Below, in pieces: positions 37,261 to 50,500 of a stretch of DNA of 64,000 nt (its first letter is position 1; each line of letters opens with the position of its first letter). The stretch is from Aphis gossypii (Eukaryota > Arthropoda > Insecta > Hemiptera > Aphididae). The position numbers were made by a program, and so were the translations under genes. A model generated the notes under the pieces. That model was given only the letters and a program-made list of their open reading frames with translations, was not told the DNA's origin and did not search any database. The stretch covers positions 15,229,260-15,293,259 of the forward strand of contig NC_065530.1 in the NCBI RefSeq assembly GCF_020184175.1. The letters are read 5' to 3'.

Positions 37261-38476
37261 TAATATTAGTTTATTTACTTATCATATATTATTATAAATG
37301 AAATAAAATAAAAAATAGATTTGCGTATTATGTAAAAAAAGACATATAATTCAAAACAAACGTCTGCCATTCTCGTATTCACGTCTTTTTTGTTAATCAA
37401 CTGTTACACATAAATGGAAAGGTATTGATAAGTTCTGAATTTGTCAAAAATATCAAATTCTATTATTTCCTCGTTATTTAGTCTTATACCTATTAATTCT
37501 TATGTGATCGCATGAATACCTAAATACATAGATATATATTATTGTTTATTATATCATATTTTGATACAAGCAGATTATGTGGTTACGATGTATAAATATT
37601 TAGTAATAAAAAAAAAATAAATAAATAAAAATTATTCAAGCCTTATAAAAGCTTATAAAAAAGAATAACACAAAGTCTATCCGCAAATCAGTGATCACGC
37701 TACTAACACCAAGTTAGTTAGTAACTAACTAAGGTCTACAACTCTAAACTAGCGATCATTTTATAGGGAGGCTCTTGCGGTCTTGCCGTTCTTGGTGTTA
37801 TCTAGTTATCTACAATTTCAAATTCAGGTTTCAACGATATCGATGTCTATGTGTTAAAAACAAAGTAGGTACCATAATATTCATAACAAAGACGAATAAT
37901 CGATATATTTTTGATTCGAAATATGAAGTTAATAATAAATTAATTAATAATTATCCAATAGTTTTGACTTTTGAGATTAATTACTCAGTCTAGTATTTTA
38001 ATTTTTATTATTTGTTTTGTTTGTCTTTCTTAACACTTGCCACTTGGGGTCAAGGATGTTGCCAAATTTGGTAAAAATTGTTGTTGTTGTCAATGTTTAG
38101 TTGATATGGAACGAATTTAAACCAATCAGATAAGGCCCTTGGTATTTGTCCTTGCTTGAAACCATGATAAGTGAGATTGTAAGAGTACGTCATAAAATGA
38201 ATATAACTTTTAGTTGTTAGGTAGTTTGTTTCTTAAAGTTTCTATTTATTATTAGTTTCATGTAAATTGTTATTATTTAATTTATTTATGGTCACAATGA
38301 ATTACTCAATGATCATCAGGTATCAATTATATACTGTCAATTACTAAAGTAAGTAATATGCATTATGATTGTTTAAATATTTTATTTTATTTAAAAAGAA
38401 CATTTTATACATATTTCTTTACATTTAAGATTTAAATAAAATGTAATGTAAATAACATTGGTTTTATTTAATTTAG
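37261..38476. other. Region upstream of cnk, probable promoter or 5' intron
   Basis: Separates the composite repeats from the cnk start exon. A slightly GC-richer stretch at 37680-37870 contains a 19-nt near-palindrome and could hold a first exon, since an acceptor lies at 38476. No TATA box or initiator was convincing. Confidence 0.4.
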
Positions 38477-38519
38477 AAATATTGACCACAATCAATGATC
38501 TAATTTAAAATTGTAAATA
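38477..38519 (+). other. cnk: cnk 5' UTR segment before the start codon
   Basis: A polypyrimidine stretch ending in TTTAG at 38472-38476 looks like a 3' splice site just before the start exon, so the first coding exon probably begins with about 43 nt of 5' UTR and an upstream non-coding exon exists. That upstream exon was not located with confidence. Confidence 0.5.
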
Positions 38520-38577
38520 ATGGCTTATGTAAACGTTGCTGATTGGAAATCTGACCAAGTAGCTGATTGGCTCAAAG
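38520..38577 (+). CDS. cnk: cnk coding exon 1 (SAM start)
   Basis: Begins with ATG and encodes the first SAM helix (DWKSDQVADWLKG). The donor is G|GTAAAT at 38578 and the exon leaves one base of the Gly codon. Confidence 0.93.
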
Positions 38578-41500
38578 GTAAATTAAAACTTAACATAATT
38601 ACTTAAATAAATAATCAAAACAAATCTACAAATATTTTAAATATGTTACTTAATAGGTTTAGATAGTGTTATTATACCATATATCAAGTACTTCATTGAT
38701 ACAGATGTAAATGGTCAAAAGTTATTAGATATGCAACCTAATGACTTGGATAAAATTGGCGTGCAAAAAATTGGACACCAAGAGTTAATATTAGAAGCAG
38801 TAGATCTTCTAAGAAATTTTGTAAGTAATAGCAGATGTACTAAAATTAACTGCAATATTCAATATAAACTGCTAACCTCATTACTTATTCTGTTTTTAAA
38901 ATCCCTACCCATTTTTATTGTTACTTAATAAGTTGATACCAGCTATTAATAATTTGAAATCTTTAAATGTATCATTATAGTTAAACTTAGGTTTTAAAAA
39001 AAACTTTGATTTTATATATTACCTATGTTAAAAATATAATCAGGTAATGGAATCATATATTATTAATTGATTGATTTTTATTATATTTCAATAATATAAT
39101 TCTTTACAAGAGTATCTGGTTTTTTATTTAGGGTGGTAAGTACATTAACAAAACAGCCGAACAAATCAAGTTATACCTACAAACTCCAAAGTTTATCCAA
39201 AAATGAATAATATAATAGAAATACATAAGGCATCATAAAAACAAATTAGTTTATGATTGATTTGTATTAATATGAATTTTGATAGGTAGTTACCGAATTG
39301 AAGTATTTCTGGTTTAATGATATAGTAGTAACTTGAATACATATTATTTATAATTTTTTGTAGAGAAATGTTAGTAAATTTTTCTAGGGTGGAAAATTAG
39401 TAATGGATACAATATATAAATTTATATTAAAGCGACAGTAAGATAATAATTCTATAAATACAATATCATTAAAATTTAGAAAAACATACTTGTATGAATA
39501 AACATATTTTAAATATTAAATTGTAATACTACCTCCAGATTTTCTAGCCGTCTCTGTACCTTATAAATACACCTTGATTCTATTCAAATTGTATCTTAGG
39601 TTTATCTTTTGTTTTAATGTTTTCTAGCATTATGAACTGGATAAAGAAAATGTACAATTACTAGCATTAAGATTGTCTTGCAGCGCTCATAGCTTATACA
39701 AAGACATAAAACAAAATTATTTAAATTCTACTCAAGTTCCAACTAAAATTCTTACAGATGTTGCCAATACAGTAGCTGCATTAAAACCATTAGTTAATTG
39801 GTTAAACAGGTTTGATTTAATATTAATGTATTCATAATTATTGATCTTATTACTGTTGTGTTGAAAAAAGGTAAAATATTATTTTAATTTTTAGACCTCC
39901 ATTTTGTGGCCAACCACATTATATAAGTATGAAAAACAATTTACTTAAGCTGGCGCTTGAAATAGTAACTAGTGGTCAACGTGATCGGTTCGCTGAGAAT
40001 CCAGTTGAAAATATTTTTGAGATTGCTAAACAATTAGCTCAACATGCTGATCATGTTATTCAAGAAAGCCAAGATTCTCTAATTTTACAACCGGCTTCTT
40101 TGGATGTTGCTACACTTAAAAAAAGATCTGGAGAATCTCTGGTAATACAAATAAAAACTTTATTATTATTATTTGGGGTTTTAGTCGGCCTTTTTCTCTG
40201 TAAATAGTAAATAATAAATTATAACTTAAAATAATAATAGCACCAATGTCAAAATAGAGTTAATTACTGTTTGTTTTATTTTTATTGGGTTATTTGATTA
40301 GTAATATTACATATCAACTGGTAAAAGACAAAAAGAGTTAAGTGAAATAATGTATTTTACGAGACAACAGTTAAAGTATATGATCACACTAGCATTAGTA
40401 TTCTAGATCATTTATTAATGAGATATTTAATTTTTAGTTTATGGTACAAGTGACATGTATTATCAAAAATATTATAAACTAATTACCAAGTATCTTTTTT
40501 AAAGTATAAAATGAAATGAAATGAAATATTTAATTATCTTATTTCTCAAGTTTAAATAAGAAACAAAACTAAGAACATGGAAATGTTGTCTCTGCTCCTC
40601 AAAAAAGTAGTAAATCTATTGCTTAGCCCCTTTTGCTTTTATCAGTTGATGTTATCTTTTAAAATACCAAATGTATCATAATATGTATAAATTAAAATTT
40701 TTTTATGCATTAAAAAAACTTAAGACTGATCAATTTTTGTCAATCCTTCCTTTATGTATTACTAATGTCTAATGTATAACTTTTTAGTCTTATTATCTTA
40801 TTTATTTATTATTTCATGTTAAACTTTTATATTAATTAATATTTAATAATAGAAACACTCTTAATCATATTTTATTGTTGAGTGCTAAATATCATACAAA
40901 TAAAATATTTTCAGGGATTTTATATTGTACCTTCATTTCATGGAGTTCATCAAGTTGGAGAAGTGAAATGTAATAGTGTGGCACACCAGTGTGGTAAAAT
41001 TGAGGCTGGTGATGAAATAGTACAAGTAAATTATCAAACTGTGGTAAGAAATAATTAAACATACAAAACTATTATCAATTTTAGGTTCTTTATTATGTGT
41101 AAAACTTTTGTTTATATTAATTTAGAAAACGCCACACCAGCATGTGTTGTTTCCAACTTACATGCGTATAGCATAGTACATTTTCATTCAGTATATATTC
41201 TATAGAACTTACCTATTATCAAAATTAAAGATTAGAACATCATTAGTTTTATAATTTTGAATTTTTTTCAATATTTTAATTTATAAGCAACATAGAGAAG
41301 GCAAAATATTTCAAATTCAAAATGTTTATTATCTAACTTAAAAATTAATGTCATGAAGCTGAAAATGTTCTAACTTTTTATTACGACACATGCAGGTGTA
41401 GTGTCCTATTAAAAATGTATTATTATGATATAAGTAAAAATATAGTATTAAAATCTTAGTAGGAAAATTTTTTATTTTATTTATAATTCAGCAATTATTT

Positions 41501-44500
41501 TTCAACAATAATAGTAATATTGATTTAAATATTTACTAATTTACGATTATAAGGTTATGTAATTTAAATATTATTAGATATAAAATATAATATACTATAT
41601 TTAAATTATATTAAAAAAGTACATATTATAATAGGCAGGGTTATCTATCAATCATCAATTTTTAAGTATTAATTAATTACAAATTTAGTAGAAAAATAAT
41701 ATAAATAGTCATTAAAGATCTTTTTTTATTTTAAACATTTTGTCCTATTATGTGATATATAATGCATTTGATTATAAGAGTATAATAATGATACAATATA
41801 TTACATAATATACTAGTTATAAATGTTTTTAACACTTAATTTATGTTATTTTTGTTATACTACTGCTATTTTATTTTCAAATTTATTCATTTAATTTTAT
41901 TAACGTAAATATAAATATAATTGTCAACTTCTTCTTATATTACCTACCATTAATGATAAATCATTTAAAATTAAATGTTATTAGCGTTTAACATCAATGT
42001 ATCAAAATCGTTTATCAATGTATATTACTATTTCTAAATTTCAGGTTGGTTGGCAAGCTAGACAAGTAATGGCTTTGTTAGAAGAAGCTTCAACTGATAT
42101 TTTTTTGACACTCAAAAAACGACCACGTCACAGTAAAGTATTTGGACAAATTTACATGAAACCATATCGTTTACCCAGTAAAAAACTATTTAATTATCCA
42201 CAAAGATACTTTGATCAACTTACTCCACCAAGGCCAAGTGATTTATTGACAATTCCTAACTTCAGTTTTCCTGTAAACAAGTAAGTTCACAATATTTATC
42301 ATTTCTATGAAATTTTAAAATAGTTATCAATTCCAAGTAAATTTTGAATTCTAATTTTAAAAATGCCATTGTGTTCAACATATTTAATTCTATAAAGATA
42401 TTATAAAAATATTCTTTTTATACTGCATCTATTAAATTGTTACTTGTTACTTGTTAGTCATAATTATGAAATTATTTCAATGATTTATCTCATTTATTTA
42501 CTATAATAATAAATAATAAGTGATAACTGTAAACATTTTAAATTTATGTGTATTATTAGTGTATTTCTTAATTGGACTCGTTCAATATTACTATGTATTG
42601 CTCTTATTCATAATAAAATAATATTTTCCCAGGGTTAGGGGCTAGGGGCCCAGTCCCCCCGGGCATATTATTCATCTAATATTTTTTATATTTTTACAGA
42701 TCTCGATATTACTATGTTTCAATCACAATTTCATATTGTTGCTTTATACATTAAATAATCAATAATTTATTTATTACATTGATTACTTATATTATTATAG
42801 CAAATTTTTAATTTAAAAATAAAGTATTTTATATTGATATTATATTTGTGTTGTAAAAAAGTTGTTGGGCCCCTTCAAATTTTTGCTCTGGACCCGTGCT
42901 TGTGTTTTTCTATAATTTTTAATATAAAAGAATGTTGAAGATATACAGTCCATTTTTTTTTTTTTTTTTTTTTTGTAATACCTTTATCGATTTTATTTCA
43001 CATTTGTTTTAAATTGGTGGTATTTTAATTTAATTTTTGTATTAACTAAATAAAATAATATAAAGTATTTAGGAATTGAGTCAAAAACTGAACATGATTG
43101 TTTTTATTTTAAATTAAACACATACAATTTTTTTATTTGTAACTAATTGAAAATTTGTAAATGTATACATTCTAAAATATACATTTTGTTTAATAATTAA
43201 TACATTTTTAGACAAGAAAAAAAGAAGGTACCAAAGATTCAAGAAAGTCAACTTTTAAGTGATCATTTGTTGAGTCCTCCACCAGTTATAGTTGGGCGTT
43301 CAATTTCTCCCGAAATTTTTTCTCATAGTAATAGCAGTAGTGGTGATGAAAGTGAACTTGAAAGTGCCAACTGCTCCTCGCCTACTTCTGTAAGATTATA
43401 TCTTCCAAAGCCACATATCCCTGTTCAAAGAAGGGCAACAATAAGTGGAGCCAGTCCTATTGGAAAACATGCACCATTCAATTTTGATCAGGTACTTGAT
43501 GACTTATATAATTATAAATATTAAAAAACTACAAAATATAAAATAGCTACAACAATAATAAACATTACTTAATAAATAATCATATTTGAATATTATAAAA
43601 TTTCAAACAATTTTAAAACTGACTTTTCCTCAACACAATGTGCGTATTAAATGCACTTTATAGTTTGTTATTTTTTTGAACAGGTAACACTAGACGTGCC
43701 TAAATAAACCTATTTGAAAGGTTAGTCAATTTGTCATGCCAGCTCAATTAATTCTAACATTATTCTAATATTTATATAAAAATAAAAATTTTATCTGTTA
43801 AGTTTTCAAAATACTTTTTTAAATAGAAACAAAAAAAAAAAAAACATAATATATACTCATTAAGTTATTTACTTCTTATATTAATGTCAAAGTTTTTCTC
43901 CAAAGTTCAATGTGAGTTAATTATTCTGGTGAACATCCAAAAAGGCCTAATACATTAATCTAAAGTATTGGATTATTAATGTATATTTAAGAACGAGTAA
44001 CAAGTGGTATATGAATAAGTAAATATTTACAGGTAACAACAGCCTTCTACATCTTTCTATATTGGTTATTACTTATATGTTTATTTTATAAAAATATTTC
44101 TTATTGATCTATCATATTGAAAAATATGTTTTAATTAAATAATTTTTTTTTTTTTTTTTTTGTGCAAGTTGCATCAATATGACTAAGAATCAGTTTATTA
44201 AATTATTTATGATATTCAATGTAGTTTAGTTTTTGGCAGAGTATGATAACATTTGTTTAAAAAAATTTTATGTATATTTATGAAACTTTATTATGTAGTA
44301 TTAGCACAGAATATGTGAAATTTCGCCTTGATTTCACCTTAATTAAAATATTAATTATTACATTATAATTTATTATTTATCAGTAATAAATAATTGTAAA
44401 CACGATTAAAATTAACATTTTTTTAAAAATATTATGTTTATTATAATTTACAATTATTAATTATTTTGTGTTTGTAAACTAAATATAAAATGATGTAGAA

Positions 44501-47500
44501 AATCTTAATTTTTGTTTGAAACCCCACTTCTTTGTTATGTTTTACATAAAAAACACTTGCTCTGCCAAAATAAACGAAGTCATAATAACATACTACATTA
44601 ATGTTCTTAAATATATTATGTAGTATATTTAATCTAAAAATCATTAAGAATTTGTATGGTAAAATAATTAAGTAAATTATATTATTAATTTAATAAATTG
44701 AGCTTAGTTAATATATTAAACATTTTGGGTTAACATTTGTTTTTCTATTTTATTATTTAATATTCTATTTTTTAATTTTCTATAATTTATGTATTATTGT
44801 TATTAAATTTAAACTATAAACTATTTGACTATTTGTAGGATAATATTCTTCTTAGTGTGAGTTGTGTGTGTGTGAGTTTCAGTAGAACGTTTTTAAGGGT
44901 CTTCCATAAAATATTAAATCAATTAAGTATTTACTTTACACATTTAAATTTTATTATAAATTTAAGTAATAGGTGTATGTTAATACCATTTATAGTTATT
45001 TTGTAACTAATTTTTGAATTATCTCTTTTACAATTAATAATAGCTCTATTAAATAATTTTGTATACAGGCTTAATATTAAAGACATCACTCAAGTTTTTG
45101 TAAAACATGATATATTTATAAATGTTTGTGCAGATACTGTATTTGTAAATTTTAATTATTATTTATCAAAAACTATTTTTATTGAATGTTCAAGTCATAC
45201 AAAATAATACATATTTTACCTATACAGTATACATTCTAATGTTTTATTATATAATATTAGCTATATAGTATTGGTTATTTATATTTAAGTTGTGTGTAAC
45301 TAATACCTATGCAATCAACGGTTACAATATTAAAGCCCAGGAAGACCCTTAACAAAATATTTTCAACTTTTAATCAAATGAAAATACTGTACAAATTATT
45401 GTTACTTTGTATGTATACGATTGAGTGCTTTTCATAGATCTATTTAGTTTAAAATGAAATAAAAAGCAATACATTTTATTTTATTTATTATTATGATAAA
45501 TTTTATTGATGTCGAATGGCTGATGAATATTATTTTGAGTTTTTAATTACAATTTTTGATGGTTGTAGTTGATTACAAAATTTATAATTATATAAGCCGT
45601 ATAATTGTTAAATATTATTAATTAAATTAAATTTTAATGTTTGATTTACATGGAATATATAACTACTGATGAACAAATTATATAAATAGTTCTCAATCGT
45701 ATTCCACCTTTTTATTTGCATGGATTGAGTTTTTCCCTATTCAAAAAAATTTTTTATTCTAACAAGATAATCCTTATTTTTAAATATTAATATCTTTGAA
45801 ATTTTATTTTCAGTTTTGGAATGAATTGAAACAAGTTAATGAAGCTCATAATAATAATAAAAATAATAGTGAAAAATCTAATAGTGAGATGCAACTTAGC
45901 AAACGTTCCAAACCAACAAAAGTTCATTGGACATCACTACCACCAAATGAAGAGAAAATTGAAAGTCAAAAATTTTCTGATAAGAAACTCGTTGATACAT
46001 CTAATAAAGACGATGGTTTAAATAGCTGTAATTTAATTTCTGTCAAAGAGCGAATTAATCAATTGAAAATTAATAACAGCCCAGAACATACTATTAACAA
46101 AAAACCTAAAATAATGCCAAAACCCTTTGTTTCTAAAGTTGCTAAACCAATTGATAATCCATTATTTACTAAAGTTCGTGGTAAACTAGACAAAAGTTAT
46201 AGTACTCCTTCGTATGACTTTTCTGCAGAATGTAATCTACCTAATGATTTTGAATATTTTGATTCTGATTTGAGAATGTCAATTGAAGATGTAAAAAATT
46301 ATGACACCAATGAAGTCGCTAATAACTGTGTTTTTAATGAAGATAAATTCAAAAGACCTGATAAACCTGTTATAGTTTTTCCTAAGCCACCCCCTCCTCG
46401 AACTGATGACAATGTTTCTTTAGCAACTATGACAGAAACAGTTGGAAATAGTTCTATAAACAAATCAGTAAAACCAATTTTATACTTTCCAAAACCTCCT
46501 CCACCTAGAATTGAAGATTTAGATTTTTCAAAAACCAAAGATACTTATATAATTGATAATAATGGATTTGAACCTGAAAATAGTAAAAATATAGAACAAT
46601 TTAGCAATAGAGTATCAGAATCTGGCAGTGGATTTTCATTTGATTCAAAACAAGAAGAACACTTAGAAAGTACTACAAACAGTTACTTAGAAAATCAAAA
46701 TGAAAAGTTCTTAGATTATGATAACATTACAACGCATATATCTCAAGATAGAGTTCCAGAATCAATAGATTGTTCCAAATATTCTATGAACCATTCTAAA
46801 AATAATTCTTACTCAAACAATAAACATCAAGATCCATCAGATTTTGAAAAAAATTCATTTTCTGATTTGTCTGACGCTTGCCCACCACTGTCATTAACTG
46901 ATCTTAGTGGTAGTGATGATAATATATTTCGTGTGGATACCAAAGATAACATATCTTTACCATCTGAACGAACAGCCATCATACACCATCAAGCTGTATT
47001 AAATACTCCAGCTACATTTCCTAGACAAAAAACTGAAACAAAAAAATCTCAGCCGCCGGTACCACCTCCTAGACCATCCAAGCCTGCTGAACTGCCTAAA
47101 AGAACCAGCTATAGAGCTATGCTTGGTGCTAAAACTATTGGCAAAAAAGAAAATAAAGGACAGAAACAACTATTTCAACGGAATCCATTAATAGCTAGTA
47201 ATTTTAATTTTTTTATGCATTAACATTATAGAAATAATTCACTATATTATTTATACATTGTTTACTTTTTTAGAACGTCGAAATATAAGTGCTAAAGAAT
47301 TAGGTATGTGTGAATATCAAGGATGGCTCTATCAAAGATCTAAAAAAATATCTCCTAGAATGCAGTGGATTAAAGGATGGTTCATTATTAAAGGAACTAC
47401 TTTTTATGGGTTTAATAATAAAGAAGTATGACAAGTGTATTATTATTCTCTTTACATAAATTAACTTTGATTTATTTTTTAGTCATCTAAATCTCGACTT

Positions 47501-50500
47501 ATGATTATATTATCTGGTTTCACGGTATCTGTTGCTGATGAAGTTAAGTCAAGAACTAATGCTTTTAAAGTATACCATATGGGAACCATGTTCTATTTTG
47601 CAGCTGAAACACCAGATGATTTATCCATGTGGTTAGATTGGTTTTCAACCGCTACCATAGCTGATGGACATAATTCAAGTAAAACAAATTTAATTTTTTT
47701 AATTTTACAGTAATGATATATCATTATGTACCTTTCTGGGTATCAACAAATGTTATCCTATTAATTTGATCTTTATAAAATATTTCTGCGTTAATGGCTG
47801 TTTATTTAATTATTTTTTGTACTTAATATGAAAATAAAGCATAATTATTTTTGTATTGTTCTGTTCAATTTTTAAAATTTGAAAGTCAGTTGATGTTGAA
47901 GTAGTGAAATTCTGAAAAGGAGTTATTCCTATTGGCTATCAGTCTTTTCCATCAATTATTAAATAATATTTAATAATATCTTCAGTTTTACCTATAATAT
48001 AATCATAAATAATATTTTTAAACTTTGTTAAGGCATTATTTAATTTGTTTCATATGTCTTTGATGTATGCAATCAATTTTTAAGATATTTTTAAATTTAA
48101 TTAACAAATTAAAAATAATTATCACTGGATTACTAATAAAAAAAAAAAAAAGACAGTAATAACAATTTTATACTCAATTCAAATTAAGAACTATACTTGG
48201 CAGTAAACTTGCATGTAGGGGCATGCTATTAATACTCAACAAGCGTTATGGAGAACACAGGGGGGGGGGGGTGAGAAATTGGTGTTACCTGACTACTGCT
48301 TGACAAAAACTCATGACCATACAGTTTTTAATTTGAATGAAGTAAAGAAAATCAAATTGTATTTAAATGTATTCTTCTGTAATTTTATAAAAATAGTAAC
48401 TATTTAATTAGTGTACTATTTATTTAAAAACAGGCTCAGTTTTTTAATACTATAATAGAGAATTGCTTTAATATCTCAAATAAAATTACCATAAAAATTT
48501 AATTTTTAATAAGTGTATAGTTTTTACACTTTTTTTTATTGAGCAAATATACATATGGTTGAAATTGCCATTTAACATTAATCATTATCTTTAAAATAAT
48601 AAAATTAACAAATTCAACTTTAAATTGTCCATAATTGTTAGATATTGTGGCTGTTAGCGAGACTGATGGTGAAGAAGATGATGACTTAAATGAAAACCAT
48701 GAATTGGTAGATACAGCTTCATCAAAACCAGGAACATCACATGATTCTTCTTTTACAAGTTCAGCTTTTAAGAATATTTCAACATTTCTGTCAAGTCATA
48801 TGGGGTCACATTCGAATCATAGTACAAATTCTAATAAAAACAAAACGTAAGTCAATATAAAATTTTATTATTTCTTATAACTTAAATTTTGCTTGTACCT
48901 ATGTATTGAAATTAAAAATTTATTTTAATATAATGTATAATTTTAATTTTTAATTATTTTTTTTTTATTATTATTATTATCTATTATTTAACATTATATT
49001 TCAAATTGTCATATTTAAGCTGTTTAAACTTAATTATTATTAATAAGAAACTTCATTAACCATATTTATTATTATAATATAGTTTATAATATCCTGCTAC
49101 TATTATTTTAATCAAACATTTTAGTATTTCAACTTATTCCATAATACTTAGTGGCGCCGAAGTCCATGTTGAGATCAGGCCACTGCCCGACCTCTTTTTT
49201 GAAAAATGTGGCCAGTAGGCCACTTTATATTAACATCATATAACTTTTATTATGAGCAAATGTATATTTCATACCCCTTCTCCATAATTTGAATATTTTT
49301 TTATTTTATTATTTTTTTTATTTAATATTGAGGCCACAAAGTTTTAAAATTGCCCGACCATATTTTAAAAACTTTGACGCCACTGGTAATACTGAAGTAT
49401 TGGATTAAAAAATACAGAAAAATTTATTGTTGGCTGTAAATTAAAAATTAAAATTCGAAGCTAGTTTAATATAAATATTTAATTCTAAACATAAGTATAC
49501 TAAAATATTAATTAATTTTTTTTAGGGATAAAAGCTTTCATTCATTAAAAAAACAACAAAAAAAGAATTTGACAAAAGAAGATCAAGCAAAAGGTAGCAG
49601 CTTGGACAGAAAACATTGGAAATTTTTAGGAATGGGTATGATTGGACGTGATTCAAATGAACCAGTTCCAACATCTCAATATCGTAGTTATCGAAGAGTA
49701 CCTCCAACAGTTCCTAAGTGTGCAACAGATGCATCTGTACTCCCTAGTTCATATAACCAAAAGTAAATTTATTACTGAAGTAAAACAATATTTACTTTCT
49801 TCAAAAAATAATATATGTGCTATTGTTTTCTTTAGCTAATACAACATATATTTTATTGTTTATTTTAATTATTAGAATTAACACCTGTCAGCTTTTTACA
49901 ATAATACATGATACGAATACAAGATATTATATAGTTACAGAGTTATTATTTTTTACATTATTTAGCAATAGCCAATAAGTAAAATAATTTAAACTATAAT
50001 AACTAAATATAATACTATATTTTTTAACTCCATAAACAATAATTTTAATTTTTCAAATATAAGAAGTTTTAAATAATAACAATGATTTATCAAATTTTTA
50101 GAATTCTAAGTTCAAAGATAAGTATTTTATTTTGATTTTTCTACAATTAATTATCATTATCTAATTAGTTTTACTTATTGCAAAATTATTTTTATCATCT
50201 AAAACAAATAAAACAAACTGGTGTTTAAGTGTTTTAATAGTATAAATACATTAATTAAATTATTTTATTTTAGTTCTGATATTTATCCTACGTCTCAAAT
50301 TAACCATAATCGTCCAGCAGATATGGTTGATTATCGATTAGCTTCAATAACAAAACCTGATACTAACCAAAGGTACCATAGTTTAATTATTTTAAAAGAA
50401 ATTATTACTTAATATATCCAAATTTTAAAATCATTAGAAGAGCAGATCCTACAAACAGTTCTGAAATAACACTAGAATCATTTATACAATCCCGGCAAGA

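Noticed and set aside
40142..40207. Hydrophobic C-terminal extension after cnk exon 4, resembling a membrane segment
   Set aside because: It begins exactly at a GT donor and the PDZ domain continues in frame from exon 5, so it is intronic.
46299..46538. 79-codon minus-strand frame rich in glycine
   Set aside because: It is the antisense shadow of the PKPPPPR-encoding part of cnk exon 8.
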